64,000 nt of DNA from Rhodovulum sp. 12E13 (GCF_003340565.1 NZ_QPLK01000013.1:1-64000), one strand, 5' to 3'. Positions 1 through 10,115 are shown, counted from the first letter of the stretch. Made by a program: numbers and translations. Notes: generated by a model not told the origin, from the sequence alone.

Positions 1-120
1 ACCGGCTGTAGCGTTTCACCCATGGCGTGCTCCGAGGGCTGCTGTCGGACTTGGTGTAGCAACTTGATTCTACAGAGCTTTCGCGGGCACGCCAGCCATT
101 ACCCCCGATTTCGATGAATA

Positions 121-801
121 AGGCGGGTTGAAAGTGAACTCTCACACCATGGAGCGACAGACTTCATCGCCTCAAGCGAGTATCTTTATGGCCACCTCGA
201 TGGCGAGCGCGATGCTATAGCACGCCTTCATCGCGATCTCACCTCAGTTTTCGGCACTGTCAAGATCATAGTCTATTTTCGCAACCAGATTGATTTCGTA
301 AAGAGCTATTACGCCCAAAGCGTGAAGGGTCCGGACAGGTCGACTACCTCTTTCCATGATTTCGTGCAGAATCTTGACGCGATCAGGGCCCCAATACACT
401 ATGCAAACGAGCTGAGTTTATGGGGAGAGGCGTTTGGCTGGGACAACATTGATGCTGCGGTGTTCGACCGACAGAACTTTCACAACGGCAGCCTGATCGA
501 AGATTTCTGCATCCGAGCCGCGATCACCTACGATGCAGCGCGGCTAACGGTGTCGACAACGGAAGCCAACACCTCACCAAGTTACGGATACCTTGCGGCT
601 TTACGCAACATCAACCGTTTTCGGCTCGGAGGTGGCAGGCGCAGACGCATGGCAGAGCGGGCGATCCAAGCCATTGTTCCGAATCTCGAATTCCCAAAGC
701 GTTACGATGCCTTGGTGCTCTCGAAGGTCTCGGATGGAAACAGGTGGTTGAACGACACCTTCTTTTCCGACCTGCCAGTCAAACTACCGGTTGCTGACTG
801 A
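121..801 (+). pseudogene. 5'-truncated sulfotransferase-like gene remnant
   Basis: One open frame after a stop at 115-117 reads through to TGA at 799-801, but the only plausible start (GTG at 322) lies well inside the similarity. The frame upstream of it already encodes family-like residues: FIASSEYLYG near 160-190 and KIIVYFRNQIDFVKSYYAQ near 262-320. The pattern SSE, then a V-Y-x-R-x-Q strand, then S-x-Y-x-Q, then L-I-E-D-F is what I know from sulfotransferase-like proteins of capsule or surface-polysaccharide loci. The N-terminal PAPS-binding P-loop expected before this cannot be found in any frame of bases 1-120. Codon use is visibly lower in GC than the neighbours, suggesting foreign origin. 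The 3' end overlaps the 3' end of carB by 18 bases in convergent orientation. A shorter expressed protein from GTG 322 (159 aa) is possible but would lack half the fold. Confidence 0.6.
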
Positions 802-3800
802 TGGGAGCCGACCCTGCAACGCCCTCACCCCCAGCTCCCCCTCTTCCCGCGCCCTTATCGCGTGGGCGGCCGCGTGGGAGGCGGCGAGGGTGGTGAAGTA
901 GGGGATGCGGTCGTAGAGGGCGACCTCGCGCATCGAGCGGGAATCCTCGACCGCCTGGCTGCCCTCGGTGGTGTTCATCACCAGGTCGATCCGGCCATCC
1001 TTCATCATGTCGACGATGTTCGGCCGGCCCTCGTAGACCTTGTTCACCACCTCCGCCGAGACACCGTGGCCCGCGAGGTAGTCGGCCGTGCCGCGCGTCG
1101 CCACGATCTCGAAGCCGAGGGAGACGAGCGTCTGCGCCGTGTCGACCAGCACCTCGGTCTTGTCGTCGTCCTTGATCGAGAGGAACACGCGGCCCCCCGT
1201 CGGCAGGTCGGAGCCCGCGCCGATCTGCGCCTTCAGGAACGCGCGGTGGAAATTGGCGTCCGACCCCATCACCTCGCCGGTCGAGCGCATCTCGGGGCCG
1301 AGCAGCGTATCGACGCCGGGGAAGCGGGCGAAGGGCAGCACCGCCTCCTTCACCGCGAAGCCCTCGATCCGGGGCGATTTCAGCTCGAACGATCCCAGCC
1401 TTTCCCCCGCCATCAGCCGCGCGGCGATCGAGGCGATGGGCGAGTCGACGGCCTTGGCGACGAAGGGCACGGTGCGCGAGGCGCGCGGGTTCACCTCGAT
1501 CAGGTAGACATCGGGGCCGTCGGGGCCGTCCTTGACCGCGAACTGCACGTTCATCAGGCCCACGACGCCCAGCTCGCGCGCCAGCGCGTGGGTCTGCCGC
1601 TCGATCTCCGCCACCACCTCGGCCGGCAGCGAATACGGCGGCAGCGAGCAGGCGCTGTCGCCCGAATGCACGCCCGCCTCCTCGATATGCTGCATGATGC
1701 CGGCGACGTGCACCGCCTCGCCGTCGCACAGCGCGTCGACATCGACCTCGACCGCGCCCGCCAGGTAGCTGTCGAGCAGCACCGGGCTGTCGCCCGACAC
1801 CACCACCGCGTCGCGGATGTACCGCTCCAGCGCGGGGCGGTCGCGCACGATCTCCATCGCCCGGCCGCCCAGCACGTAGGAAGGGCGGATCACCAACGGA
1901 AAGCCGATGCTCTCGGCCAGCTCCAGCGCGGCGGCGTCGGACGAGGCGATGGCGTTGACCGGCTGCTTCAGCCCCAGCTTGTCGACCAGCGCCTGGAACC
2001 GCTCGCGGTCCTCGGCGCGGTCGATGGCGTCGGGCGTGGTGCCGAGAATGGGGATGCCCTCGGCCTCGAGCGCGCGAGCGAGCTTGAGCGGCGTCTGGCC
2101 GCCGAACTGCACGATGACGCCGGCCAGCGTGCCCGCCTCCTGCTCGACGCGCAGGATCTCCATCACGTGCTCGAAGGTCAACGGCTCGAAATAGAGCCGG
2201 TCGGAGGTGTCGTAGTCGGTCGAGACGGTCTCGGGGTTGCAGTTGACCATGATCGTCTCGAAGCCCGCCTCGGTCAGCGCGAAGCAGGCATGGCAGCAGC
2301 AATAGTCGAACTCGATGCCCTGCCCGATCCGGTTGGGGCCGCCGCCGAGGATGACCACCTTGTTGGCCTGCGTCGGGCGGCTTTCGCATTCCACCTCGCC
2401 CATCGCGGGCGCCTCGTAGGTGGAATACATGTAGGGCGTCTGCGCCTCGAACTCGGCGGCGCAGGTGTCGATCCGCTTAAACACGGCCGTCACGCCCAGG
2501 TTCTGCCGGGCGCGGCGCACCTGCCCCTCGTCGCGGCCGGTCAGGTGCGCGAGGCGCGCGTCGGTGAAGCCCATCATCTTGATGCGCCTGAGCCCCTCGG
2601 CGCTCATCGGCAGCCCGTCGAGGCGGATCGCGGCCTCCTCCTCGACGATCTCGCGGATGCGGCCGAGGAACCACGGGTCGTAGGCGGTGGCCGCCTGGAT
2701 CTCGTCGTCCGACAGGCCGTGCCGCATCGCCTGCGCGATGACCCGGATGCGATCGGGGTGGCGGGCCGAGAGCGCCTTGGTGATGGCCGCCGCATCGGGC
2801 GCGCCCTCGATCTCGACCTCGTCGAAGCCGGTCAGGCCCGTCTCCATCGAGGCGAGCGCCTTCTGGAGCGACTCGTGGATGGTGCGGCCGATGGCCATGG
2901 CCTCGCCGACCGACTTCATGGCGGTCGTCAGCTCGGGCTTCGCGCCGGGGAACTTCTCGAAGGCGAAGCGGGGGATCTTGGTGACGACGTAGTCGATGGT
3001 CGGCTCGAACGAGGCCGGCGTGACGCGCGTGATGTCGTTGTCGAGCTCGTCGAGCGTGTAGCCGACCGCCAGCTTCGCGGCGATCTTGGCGATGGGAAAG
3101 CCGGTGGCCTTCGACGCCAGCGCCGAGGAGCGCGACACGCGCGGGTTCATCTCGATCACGACCATGCGGCCGTCCTCGGGGTTGATCGCCCACTGGACGT
3201 TCGAGCCCCCGGTCTCGACCCCGATCTCGCGCAGCACGGCGATCGAGCCGTTGCGCATCATCTGGTATTCCTTGTCGGTCAGCGTCAGCGCCGGGGCGAC
3301 GGTGATCGAGTCGCCCGTGTGCACGCCCATCGGGTCGACGTTCTCGATGGAGCAGACGATGATGGCGTTGTCGGCGCGGTCGCGCACGACCTCCATCTCG
3401 TATTCCTTCCAGCCCAGCAGCGACTCGTCGATCAGGATCTGGCCCACGGGGCTTGCCTCGAGCCCCCGCCGGCAGATCTCGAGATAGTCGTCGCGATTGT
3501 AGGCGATGCCGCCCCCCGTGCCGCCGAGCGTGTAGGCGGGGCGGATGATGGCGGGCAGGCCCACATCCTCGAGCGCCGCCTTGCACTGCTCGATGTCGGT
3601 GGCGATGGTGGCGCGCGGGTTCTCCAGCCCGATCCTGTCCATCGCCTCGCGGAACAGCGCCCGGTCCTCGGCCATCTCGATGGCGGCCCGGTTGGCGCCG
3701 ATCATCTGCACGCCGAACTTCTCGAGCACCCCCATCTCTTCGAGCTTGAGCGAGGTGTTCAGCCCCGTCTGCCCGCCCATCGTGGGCAGCAGCGCGTCGG

Positions 3801-4047
3801 GGCGCTCGGCCTCGATGATCTTCGCCACGATCTCGGGCGTGATCGGCTCGATATAGGTGGCGTCGGCCAGCCCCGGATCGGTCATGATCGTGGCGGGGTT
3901 CGAGTTGACGAGGATGACGCGATAGCCCTCTTCGCGCAGCGCCTTGCAGGCCTGCGCGCCGGAATAGTCGAACTCGCAGGCCTGCCCGATGATGATGGGC
4001 CCCGCCCCGATGATCATGATGGAGTGGATGTCGGTCCGCTTCGGCAT
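784..4047 (-). CDS. carB: Carbamoyl-phosphate synthase large subunit
   Basis: 1087 aa. Makes carbamoyl phosphate from ammonia (delivered by CarA), bicarbonate and two ATP, for pyrimidine and arginine synthesis in the cytoplasm. Two tandem ATP-grasp halves are visible: the first opens with [20 protein letters not shown] and carries [10 protein letters not shown] near residue 175; the second opens with [20 protein letters not shown] near 565. The last ~150 residues form the MGS-like allosteric domain ([13 protein letters not shown]). Length is close to the usual ~1070-1100. The ATG at 4047 follows a G-rich ribosome site (GGGGGACTC). CarA is not in the window. The final residues (GRLPSVSNR) abut the low-GC sulfotransferase remnant that overlaps the stop, so the tail may have been reshaped by that junction. 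Confidence 0.98.
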   Translation of the reverse strand: MPKRTDIHSIMIIGAGPIIIGQACEFDYSGAQACKALREEGYRVILVNSNPATIMTDPGLADATYIEPITPEIVAKIIEAERPDALLPTMGGQTGLNTSLKLEEMGVLEKFGVQMIGANRAAIEMAEDRALFREAMDRIGLENPRATIATDIEQCKAALEDVGLPAIIRPAYTLGGTGGGIAYNRDDYLEICRRGLEASPVGQILIDESLLGWKEYEMEVVRDRADNAIIVCSIENVDPMGVHTGDSITVAPALTLTDKEYQMMRNGSIAVLREIGVETGGSNVQWAINPEDGRMVVIEMNPRVSRSSALASKATGFPIAKIAAKLAVGYTLDELDNDITRVTPASFEPTIDYVVTKIPRFAFEKFPGAKPELTTAMKSVGEAMAIGRTIHESLQKALASMETGLTGFDEVEIEGAPDAAAITKALSARHPDRIRVIAQAMRHGLSDDEIQAATAYDPWFLGRIREIVEEEAAIRLDGLPMSAEGLRRIKMMGFTDARLAHLTGRDEGQVRRARQNLGVTAVFKRIDTCAAEFEAQTPYMYSTYEAPAMGEVECESRPTQANKVVILGGGPNRIGQGIEFDYCCCHACFALTEAGFETIMVNCNPETVSTDYDTSDRLYFEPLTFEHVMEILRVEQEAGTLAGVIVQFGGQTPLKLARALEAEGIPILGTTPDAIDRAEDRERFQALVDKLGLKQPVNAIASSDAAALELAESIGFPLVIRPSYVLGGRAMEIVRDRPALERYIRDAVVVSGDSPVLLDSYLAGAVEVDVDALCDGEAVHVAGIMQHIEEAGVHSGDSACSLPPYSLPAEVVAEIERQTHALARELGVVGLMNVQFAVKDGPDGPDVYLIEVNPRASRTVPFVAKAVDSPIASIAARLMAGERLGSFELKSPRIEGFAVKEAVLPFARFPGVDTLLGPEMRSTGEVMGSDANFHRAFLKAQIGAGSDLPTGGRVFLSIKDDDKTEVLVDTAQTLVSLGFEIVATRGTADYLAGHGVSAEVVNKVYEGRPNIVDMMKDGRIDLVMNTTEGSQAVEDSRSMREVALYDRIPYFTTLAASHAAAHAIRAREEGELGVRALQGRLPSVSNR

Positions 4048-4142
4048 GAGTCCCCCGGGGCCTGGTGGCTGCGCGCAAATCGACCGGCGTTATACGGAAG
4101 GCCGGGCCGGGCGCAAGCGGCGGCCGCCCGGTGCGCCGCCGG

Positions 4143-4916
4143 TCAGCCTTCGCCGAACAGGTCCGCCGGGTAGGTCACGCCCTCCAGATACAAGCCGTGC
4201 GGCGGGCATACAGGGCCGCAGGCGGCGCGGTCGCGCGCCTCGAGCGCACGGCCCACATCGGCCGGCGCCCAGGCCCCTGCCCCCACCCGCTCCAGCGTGC
4301 CGACGAAACTGCGCACCTGGCTATGCAGGAACGACCGCGCGCGCACGTGGAAGCGTATTTCGGGCCCCTCCGCCGTCTCGACCCGCTCGATCTCGAGCGC
4401 GTCGAGCGTGCGCACGGGGCTGTCGGCCTGGCACTCGGAGGCGCGGAAGGTGGTGAAGTCGTGCCGGCCCACGAGGTGCGCGGCGCCGTCGCGCATCGCG
4501 TCGAGATCGAGCGGGCGGGGGACGTGCCAGACCTTGCCGCGCGAGAGCGCGGGCGGCGCGCGTCGGTTGAGCAGGCGGAACAGGTAGCGCCGCTCCGTGG
4601 CCGAGAATCGCGCGTGCCAGTCCTCCGGCGCGTGCGTCGCGGCGCGGATCGCCACAGGCGCGGGCCTCAGGTGGTGGTTCAGTGCCTCCGACAGGCGGAA
4701 CGGGTCCCACGCGCGGGCGAGATCGGCCTGCGCCACCTGCCCCAGCGCGTGCACGCCCGCATCCGTCCGCCCCGCCGCGGCGACCGCGGGCACCCCGTGC
4801 TCGAGCCGCGCGAGCGCGGCTTCGAGCGCGCCCTGCACGGTCGGCTGGTCGGCCTGGCGCTGCCAGCCGGCGAAGGGGCCGCCGTCATACTCGACGAGAA
4901 GGGCGTAGCGGGGCAC
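4143..4916 (-). CDS. truA: tRNA pseudouridine(38-40) synthase
   Basis: 257 aa. Converts uridine to pseudouridine at positions 38-40 of the tRNA anticodon arm. The catalytic Asp is D52 in [14 protein letters not shown], the TruA signature. The protein starts [18 protein letters not shown], typical of the family N-terminus, and the substrate-binding RYLFRLLNR and [15 protein letters not shown] stretches are present. I place the start at GTG 4916: upstream codons in the same frame are Arg/Pro-rich noncoding-type sequence, and a GAGG ribosome site lies about 8 bases before the GTG. It lies 95 bases downstream of carB on the same strand; there is no obvious functional tie. Confidence 0.95.
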   Translation of the reverse strand: MPRYALLVEYDGGPFAGWQRQADQPTVQGALEAALARLEHGVPAVAAAGRTDAGVHALGQVAQADLARAWDPFRLSEALNHHLRPAPVAIRAATHAPEDWHARFSATERRYLFRLLNRRAPPALSRGKVWHVPRPLDLDAMRDGAAHLVGRHDFTTFRASECQADSPVRTLDALEIERVETAEGPEIRFHVRARSFLHSQVRSFVGTLERVGAGAWAPADVGRALEARDRAACGPVCPPHGLYLEGVTYPADLFGEG

Positions 4917-5097
4917 GGGCGGGCCTCGGGGCTGTTGCGGATCGCGGCCGGTCCTGCCGTGCCTGCGCGCACGCCGCAAGGCCCGGCAAGCAGCCGCCAT
5001 CCGGCCCGTTCTGCGCAATCGGCGCTTGAGACGGCGCGCCTGCGCGCCCAGATTGGGGTCAGGCCGCCCCCTCCCCGCGGCCGAAGGGAGACACACC

Positions 5098-5316
5098 ATG
5101 CCCCTCGACCGCTTCGTGCTGATCGTCGTGATCGCCCTCGCCGGCGCCGGCCTCTCCGTTCTGCTCGGCGCGCTCGCCCTTTCCGCCGGTCACCTGCCGG
5201 GGCTCGGCCTCGCCGTGGCGGTGCCGCTGGCGCTCGTCGCCTATCTGCTGGTGCGGGTGATCGCCGACCGGGCGCGCAGCGACGAGGGCGGCCGCTACGA
5301 CAGCCCGCCCCGCTGA
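5098..5316 (+). CDS. Small two-helix membrane protein
   Basis: 72 aa with two hydrophobic segments (about residues 5-29 and 36-57) and a charged C-terminal tail ([13 protein letters not shown]). A GGGAG ribosome site precedes the ATG. Its TGA overlaps the ATG of the next gene (TGATG), implying translational coupling with the YbjQ-like protein. I recognise no family. It probably sits in the inner membrane with the basic/acidic tail in the cytoplasm, by inference from charge distribution only. Confidence 0.7.
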   Translation: MPLDRFVLIVVIALAGAGLSVLLGALALSAGHLPGLGLAVAVPLALVAYLLVRVIADRARSDEGGRYDSPPR

Positions 5317-5630
5317 TGCTCCTGGTCACGACCCAGGGCGTGCCGGGCCGCGAGGTGGCCGAGAGCCTGGGCCTCGTGAAGGGATCGACGGTGCGCGCCA
5401 AGCATGTCGGCTCCGACGTCGTCGCCGCCTTCCGCAACCTCGTGGGCGGAGAGGTCAAGGAATACGCGGCGCTCCTTGCCGGCGCCCGCGAACAGGCGCT
5501 CGACCGCATGGGCGAGCAGGCGCGCGCGCTGGGCGCCGACGCGGTCGTGGCCGTGCGGCTCGAGACCTCGACGATCCAGGCCGCCGCGGCCGAGATCGTG
5601 GCCTACGGCACCGCCGTCCGCCTGAAATGA
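5316..5630 (+). CDS. YbjQ/UPF0145 family protein
   Basis: 104 aa, the standard length for this small-domain family. Recognised from LLVTTQGVPGREVAESLGLV at the N-terminus, GSTVRAKHVGSDV, and the LGADAVVAVRLET stretch. The family forms homopentameric beta-rich rings and is sometimes labelled a putative heavy-metal-binding domain, but its biochemical role is not established. It starts with an ATG overlapping the upstream stop, and its own stop overlaps the next gene's ATG (AATGA), so the three genes 5098-6292 look like one translationally coupled unit. Confidence 0.88.
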   Translation: MLLVTTQGVPGREVAESLGLVKGSTVRAKHVGSDVVAAFRNLVGGEVKEYAALLAGAREQALDRMGEQARALGADAVVAVRLETSTIQAAAAEIVAYGTAVRLK

Positions 5631-6292
5631 CCGAAGCGCCCCCGGATGACGCGCTGCCCGACGACGCCACGCTCACCGAGGCGGGCAAGCCGGCCGAGGG
5701 GGCGGGCCGGGTGCTGGTGGTGGCCTGCGGGGCGCTCGCGCGCGAGATCGTCGCCCTGCGCGACCTCAACGGCTGGCAGCACGTCGATCTCGCTTGCCTG
5801 CCCGCCATCCTGCACAACCATCCCGAGCGCATCGCGCCCGCGGTCGACGAGGCGGTGACGGCGCATCGCGACGCTTATTCCCGCATCTTCGTGGCCTATG
5901 CCGATTGCGGAACGGGGGGCGACCTGGCCGAGACCTGCGCGCGCCTCGGCGTCGAGATGATCGCGGGCCCCCATTGCTACGCCTTCTTCGAGGGGCTGGA
6001 GCGGTTCGCCGCGCATGACGACGAGATCGCGGCCTTCTACCTGACCGACTTTCTCGCCCGGCAGTTCGAGGCCTTCGTCTGGCGACCTCTCGGCCTCGAC
6101 CGGCACCCCGAGCTTCTGCCCATGTATTTCGGCCATTACGAGCGACTGGTCTACCTCGCCCAGACCGACGACCCGGCGCTCGACGCGGCTGCCCGCGACG
6201 CCGCCGCCCGCCTCGGCCTGACCTACGAGCGCCGGCCGACCGGCTACGGCGATCTCGCGCCGGCACTGGCGCGCGCCGCGCACGAGGGCTGA
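5627..6292 (+). CDS. DUF1638 domain-containing protein
   Basis: 221 aa. After a ~25-residue acidic/Ala leader, the DUF1638 core begins with VLVVACGALAREIVALRD and continues with LACLPAILHNHPERIAPAVD, then YADCGTGGDL and GPHCYAFFEGLE. Conserved Cys and His residues (CG, LHN, DCGTGG, PHCY) suggest metal or cofactor binding. Family members often lie near corrinoid-dependent methylamine or methanogenesis-type genes; no such partner is here. Translationally coupled to the YbjQ-like gene by a four-base ATGA overlap. Function unknown. Confidence 0.85.
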   Translation: MTEAPPDDALPDDATLTEAGKPAEGAGRVLVVACGALAREIVALRDLNGWQHVDLACLPAILHNHPERIAPAVDEAVTAHRDAYSRIFVAYADCGTGGDLAETCARLGVEMIAGPHCYAFFEGLERFAAHDDEIAAFYLTDFLARQFEAFVWRPLGLDRHPELLPMYFGHYERLVYLAQTDDPALDAAARDAAARLGLTYERRPTGYGDLAPALARAAHEG

Positions 6293-6317
6293 GGGCCGAG
6301 GGTCGAGGCCTCGGCGT

Positions 6318-6395
6318 AGGGGGGCTCGGAGTGGGGGGGCTCGGAGTCGGGGGCTCGGAGTCGGGGGCTCGGAGTCGGGGGCTCGGAGTGGGGCC
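6318..6395. repeat. 14-15 bp GC-rich tandem repeat
   Basis: Five copies of CTCGGAGT set in runs of G (unit about GGGGGCTCGGAGTC) begin at 6325, 6340, 6354, 6368 and 6382. The array fills the convergent gap between the DUF1638 gene and the HNH endonuclease gene. No coding or regulatory role is evident. Confidence 0.85.
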
Positions 6396-6403
6396 CGGGG
6401 CGC

Positions 6404-6988
6404 TCAGGCCTCGAGCTCGGCGTCCCAGTAAAGGAAATCGAGCCAGCTCTCGTGCAGGTGGTTGGGCGGGAACTTTCGGCCCATGTTGCGCAGCTCTTCC
6501 GCACCGGGGCGGCGCGGCGGCTTGCGCAGCGACAGGCCCGCCTGCCGGAGCGAGCGAGAGCCCTTGCGCAGGTTGCACGTGGCGCAGGCGGCGACGACGT
6601 TCTCCCAGCTGGTGACGCCGCCCCGGGCGCGGGGCACCACGTGGTCGAAGGTCAGGTCGCCCTTCGCGCCGCAATACTGGCAGGCGAACTCGTCCCTCAG
6701 AAAAAGATTGAAGCGCGTGAAGGCCACGCGCTTCTGGGGTTTGACGAACTCCTTGAGCACAACGACCGAAGGGATGCGTATCTCGGTGGAGGGGGAGCGC
6801 ACCACCTCGTCGTATTCGGCGACGATCTGCACCCTGTCGAGCCACGCCGCCTTGATCGCTTCCTGCCACGGCCAGAGCGACAGGGGGTAGTAGGAGAGGG
6901 GGCGGTAATCGGCGTTGAGGACAAGCGCCGGATGGTGCCTCAGACTGTTGGGGTCGCGGACGAACTGCGTCCTGAAATCTCCACTCAT
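6404..6988 (-). CDS. HNH endonuclease family protein
   Basis: 194 aa. The C-terminal half carries a full HNH/zinc-type motif: C103-x2-C106, DHVVPRARGG with D115-H116 as the catalytic pair, N130, then C135-x2-C138-N139. The N-terminal half (ALVLNADYRPLSYYPLSLWP) is typical of a widespread stand-alone bacterial HNH family whose substrate is unknown. It is not next to a methyltransferase, phage or toxin-type partner, so a restriction role is not supported. A good sigma-70-like promoter sits about 70 bases upstream of the ATG, so it is probably a single-gene transcription unit. Confidence 0.9.
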   Translation of the reverse strand: MSGDFRTQFVRDPNSLRHHPALVLNADYRPLSYYPLSLWPWQEAIKAAWLDRVQIVAEYDEVVRSPSTEIRIPSVVVLKEFVKPQKRVAFTRFNLFLRDEFACQYCGAKGDLTFDHVVPRARGGVTSWENVVAACATCNLRKGSRSLRQAGLSLRKPPRRPGAEELRNMGRKFPPNHLHESWLDFLYWDAELEA

Positions 6989-7062
6989 CGCCTGTCCATC
7001 GCCTCCGCCGCGCGCTGCGTCCTCTCCGTCTCTCGCCTTCCCGGGCGCCGTCGCCCCGACTC

Positions 7063-7090
7063 ACTATATATGGCGTTCGTCATCCGGCAA
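7063..7090 (-). promoter_or_regulatory. Putative sigma-70-type promoter of HNH gene
   Basis: On the minus strand TTGCCG (7090-7085), a 16-base spacer, then TATAGT (7068-7063). The -10 matches the consensus at five of six bases and the -35 at four of six, in an AT-rich pocket of otherwise very GC-rich sequence. Transcription would begin near 7055, giving a leader of about 68 bases before the ATG at 6988. Confidence 0.5.
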
Positions 7091-7256
7091 GCCCCGCTAG
7101 ATGCGGTGCCATACCGAGGGGTAGCGTGAGCGCGTGACAGCGGTGTGACGCTGTGGACAAGCCTGTGGACGCGGGGCGGCACGGCCGTCGCCCGAAGACC
7201 CACGTGCCGCCCCGGCTCACGACGCGCCGGGCGCCCGGGGGCAGCGGCCTCGAAAC

Positions 7257-8519
7257 CTAGTCGATGTAGTCGCCCGGGTCGACCGCCTCGACGCCCTGCC
7301 GGACCTCGAAGTGCAGGAATGGCGGCTCGCCCTCCCGCACCCGCGCGATCGTCTGCCCGCGCGAGACGGAGTCGCCCCGCGCCACGGTCAGGTCGTCGAC
7401 GCCCGCATAGACCGTCAGCAGCCCCTGCGCGTGACGGACAACGACGATGGGAACGCCCTCGGTATCGCGGGTGATCGCGGCGACGGTCCCGGCATCGGCG
7501 GCGCGCACCGGGGTGCCGGCATCGGCGGCGATGTCGATGCCCTCGTTCCGGCCCGGGGCGAAATCGCGGATGATGGGGCCCGAGACCGGCATCAGGAACG
7601 GCGCGTCGCCGCCCGAGGCCGCGGTGCGATCCTCGGCGAGGTTGGGCGAGTCGGGCACGTCGACGCCGGGGGCCTCGGGGTCGTCGGCGGCGGCAGCGGG
7701 GGGCGTGTCCTCGGGGAGCGGCGCGGCCGCCGAGGGCGGCGTGGGCGTGGGCGAGCCGGTGCCGGGCGCGGTGGTCGGCGCGGCGGCGGCGGTGCGCTCG
7801 GTGGTGGCCGAGGCCGGCGGGATCAGCAGGTACTGCCCCTGCCGCAACGTGTAATCCGAATCGAGCCCGTTCCACTCGGCAAGGGCCGCGACGGGCACGT
7901 TGTAGCGGCGCGCGATGGTGAAGGCCGTCTCGCCCTGCGCCACGCGGTGGCGGCGCGGTTCGGTGCCGGTCTGCGGCGTGGCGCGCGGCGCGGGCTCGGA
8001 GCGCAAGATCGGCCCCTCGGCCCGCTCGATCGCCGCGCCCGCCAGCGACGCCACGTCGACCTCGCCCGGCGGGCGGATCGGCCCCGTCGCGGGCGCTCCG
8101 GTCGCAGGCGAGGGCTCGGCCACGCGGCGGGGCAGCGCCAGCACCTCGCCGGGGTTGAGCGGCGCGGCGGCGGGCGCCCCGTTGAAGCGGGCGAGCTCGT
8201 CGGCGGGCAGGCCGATGCGGGCGGCCACGTCGGCCACCGTGTCGCCGCGCCGCGCCACCGCCACCTGGTAGCCGGGATAGGAGATGATGCCTCGGCTGTC
8301 GGGCGCGGGGCGGCTCTCGACCGCGGTCAGCGCCGCCTGGCTCGTGTCGAGGCCCGAACGGCCGAGATCGCGCATGTCGAGGTCGAGATCGGCGCAGGCC
8401 CCGAGCAGGCCAAGCGAAGCGATACCGAGAGCGAGGCGTGTGCGGACCGCCGCTCCGGGCCGTGCGGGCAACGCTGCCGCGCTCGCTCGCGCGGGGTGGG
8501 GGATCGGGGCTCGGGTCAT
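7257..8519 (-). CDS. LysM/LytM (M23-like) lipoprotein, NlpD/EnvC type
   Basis: 420 aa. A basic N-terminus, a hydrophobic stretch and the lipobox LLGAC (Cys42) mark it as a lipoprotein. Two LysM peptidoglycan-binding domains follow (about 83-130 and near 205-250), then a Pro/Ala-rich linker and a C-terminal LytM domain (about 315-420, FLMPVSGPIIRDF to LHFEVR). The zinc ligands look degenerate: the expected H-x3-D reads NEGID, and the HxH strand ends YAGVDD. That is what is seen in non-catalytic NlpD/EnvC activators of cell-wall amidases. The start at ATG 8519 is chosen because GAGGAG lies just upstream. It follows surE and pcm, matching the classic surE-pcm-nlpD order. Confidence 0.88.
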   Translation of the reverse strand: MTRAPIPHPARASAAALPARPGAAVRTRLALGIASLGLLGACADLDLDMRDLGRSGLDTSQAALTAVESRPAPDSRGIISYPGYQVAVARRGDTVADVAARIGLPADELARFNGAPAAAPLNPGEVLALPRRVAEPSPATGAPATGPIRPPGEVDVASLAGAAIERAEGPILRSEPAPRATPQTGTEPRRHRVAQGETAFTIARRYNVPVAALAEWNGLDSDYTLRQGQYLLIPPASATTERTAAAAPTTAPGTGSPTPTPPSAAAPLPEDTPPAAAADDPEAPGVDVPDSPNLAEDRTAASGGDAPFLMPVSGPIIRDFAPGRNEGIDIAADAGTPVRAADAGTVAAITRDTEGVPIVVVRHAQGLLTVYAGVDDLTVARGDSVSRGQTIARVREGEPPFLHFEVRQGVEAVDPGDYID

Positions 8520-8614
8520 CGCCTGCTCTCCTCGATCGCGGCGCCCTCTTGTCACCGGGGCGTCCGGCCGCTTCTCTCGCTCCGGCGCAGCCCGCGCTCG
8601 CGGCCCGACGCCCG

Positions 8615-9295
8615 TCACTCCCGCCCGAGCCCCTCGACCAGCGGCACGAAGCGCACCGGCAGAAGCTCGTCGTACTCGTAGCCCGTCTCGGAGCGCCGCA
8701 CGCGGATCAGCTGCTGCACCGTGTCGGACTGGCCTACCGGCACGACCATGATACCCCCCACGCGCAACTGGGCCAAGAGGGGGCCGGGCGGGTCCTCCGC
8801 CGCGGCGGTCACGAGAATGCGGTCGAAGGGCGCCTGCTCGGGCAGGCCATGGCTGCCGTCGCCCGCCAGGGTGATGATGTTGGTCAGGCCGAGCGCGTCG
8901 AAGACCTCCTGCGCCGCCTGGACCAGCCGCTTGTAGCGATCGATCGTGTAGACGCGGCGGGCGAGCTGGGCCAGCACGGCGGCCTGGTAGCCCGAGCCGG
9001 TGCCGACCTCGAGAACCTTGTCGCGCGGCCCCACCTCCAGCGCCTGGGTCATCAGCCCGACGACCGAGGGCTGGCTGATCGTCTGGCCGTGGGCGATGGG
9101 CAGCGGCGTGTCGTCGTAGGCGCGGTCGGCGAAGAGGCCGGTCACGAAGCGGCCCCGGTCGATCCGCTCCATCGCCGTCAGCACCCGCGCGTCGGTCACC
9201 CCGTGCGAGCGGAGGGCGAAGAGAAACCGCATCTTGCGCTCGGCGAGCGCGCCCGGATCGGATGCACCGTCGATCCCGTCATCATCGCCAGTCAT
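8615..9295 (-). CDS. pcm: Protein-L-isoaspartate O-methyltransferase
   Basis: 226 aa. Methylates L-isoaspartyl residues in aged proteins using S-adenosylmethionine, starting their repair. The SAM-binding motif [16 protein letters not shown] lies near residue 93, preceded by the family signature [19 protein letters not shown]. Length is standard. It sits 31 bases downstream of surE and 95 bases upstream of the LytM lipoprotein, in the conserved stress/stationary-phase gene order. Confidence 0.95.
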   Translation of the reverse strand: MTGDDDGIDGASDPGALAERKMRFLFALRSHGVTDARVLTAMERIDRGRFVTGLFADRAYDDTPLPIAHGQTISQPSVVGLMTQALEVGPRDKVLEVGTGSGYQAAVLAQLARRVYTIDRYKRLVQAAQEVFDALGLTNIITLAGDGSHGLPEQAPFDRILVTAAAEDPPGPLLAQLRVGGIMVVPVGQSDTVQQLIRVRRSETGYEYDELLPVRFVPLVEGLGRE

Positions 9296-9326
9296 CGCGG
9301 CTGCTCTCCCCTGCCCCGCGCCCCTC

Positions 9327-10115
9327 TCATTCGAGCGCGTCGCGCAGCCCCTCGATCCGGTCGTGCGCGGTCAGGTCGGCGCGCATCGGCGTGATCGAGA
9401 TGTAGCCCTCGAGATTGGCGTGCGCGTCGGTGCCGGGCGCCGAGGGCGCGTCCTGCCGGCCGCCCACCGCCCAGAGAAAGCGCCGCCCCGACGGCGAGAC
9501 GAGCGGCTCGACCGAAAACGACGTGCCCTGCCGCACGCCCTGCGGCACGACGCGGCGGCCCATCACCCGGCCGGCCGGCAGGGGCGGGAAATTGACGTTG
9601 TAGAAGGTGCGGTAGCCCCGCTCCTCGCCCCAGTCGCCGTGCGCGAGCAGGTCGCGCACCACCGCGGCGCCGTGGGCGCCGGCCGCCTCGAACGGGTCGT
9701 CGAGGCCGGCGATCGCGGGGCCGAAGTATTGCGACAGAGCGATGGCGCGCAGTCCCTGCAGGGCGGCCTCCATCGCGCCGCCGAGCGTGCCGGAATAGAG
9801 CACGTTCTCGGCCGAGTTGTTGCCGCGGTTCACGCCCGAGAGCACCAGGTCGGGCGGGCTGTCGCGCAAGACGTCGTGCAGGCCCGCCAGCACGCAATCG
9901 GCCGGCGCCCCCTCGGCGGCGTAGCGGCGCGGCCCCATCTCGGCGATCATCGTCGGGTGGGTGTAGCTGATCTTGTGACCGACGCCCGACTGCTCGAAGG
10001 CGGGCGCGACCGTCCAGACCTCGCCCCCCTCTCCGGCGATCTCGTGGGCGATCCGGTCGAGCACCTTCAGCCCGCGTGCCGCGATCCCGTCGTCGTTGGT
10101 GATGAGAATGCGCAT
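9327..10115 (-). CDS. surE: 5'/3'-nucleotidase SurE
   Basis: 262 aa. A metal-dependent phosphatase acting on nucleoside monophosphates. The diagnostic N-terminus [20 protein letters not shown] contains the metal-binding Asp pair (D8, D9). The downstream GVNRGNN motif holds the second metal-binding Asn, and FYNVNFP lies near residue 180. The start at ATG 10115 is the family N-terminus and has an AGGGG ribosome site a few bases upstream. First gene of the surE-pcm-LytM lipoprotein unit. Confidence 0.97.
   Translation of the reverse strand: MRILITNDDGIAARGLKVLDRIAHEIAGEGGEVWTVAPAFEQSGVGHKISYTHPTMIAEMGPRRYAAEGAPADCVLAGLHDVLRDSPPDLVLSGVNRGNNSAENVLYSGTLGGAMEAALQGLRAIALSQYFGPAIAGLDDPFEAAGAHGAAVVRDLLAHGDWGEERGYRTFYNVNFPPLPAGRVMGRRVVPQGVRQGTSFSVEPLVSPSGRRFLWAVGGRQDAPSAPGTDAHANLEGYISITPMRADLTAHDRIEGLRDALE

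Noticed and set aside
862-4173. 1103-aa open frame on the plus strand opposite carB
   Set aside because: Antisense shadow of carB caused by extreme third-position GC; composition is dominated by Arg, Gly, His, Asp and Val, with no family resemblance.
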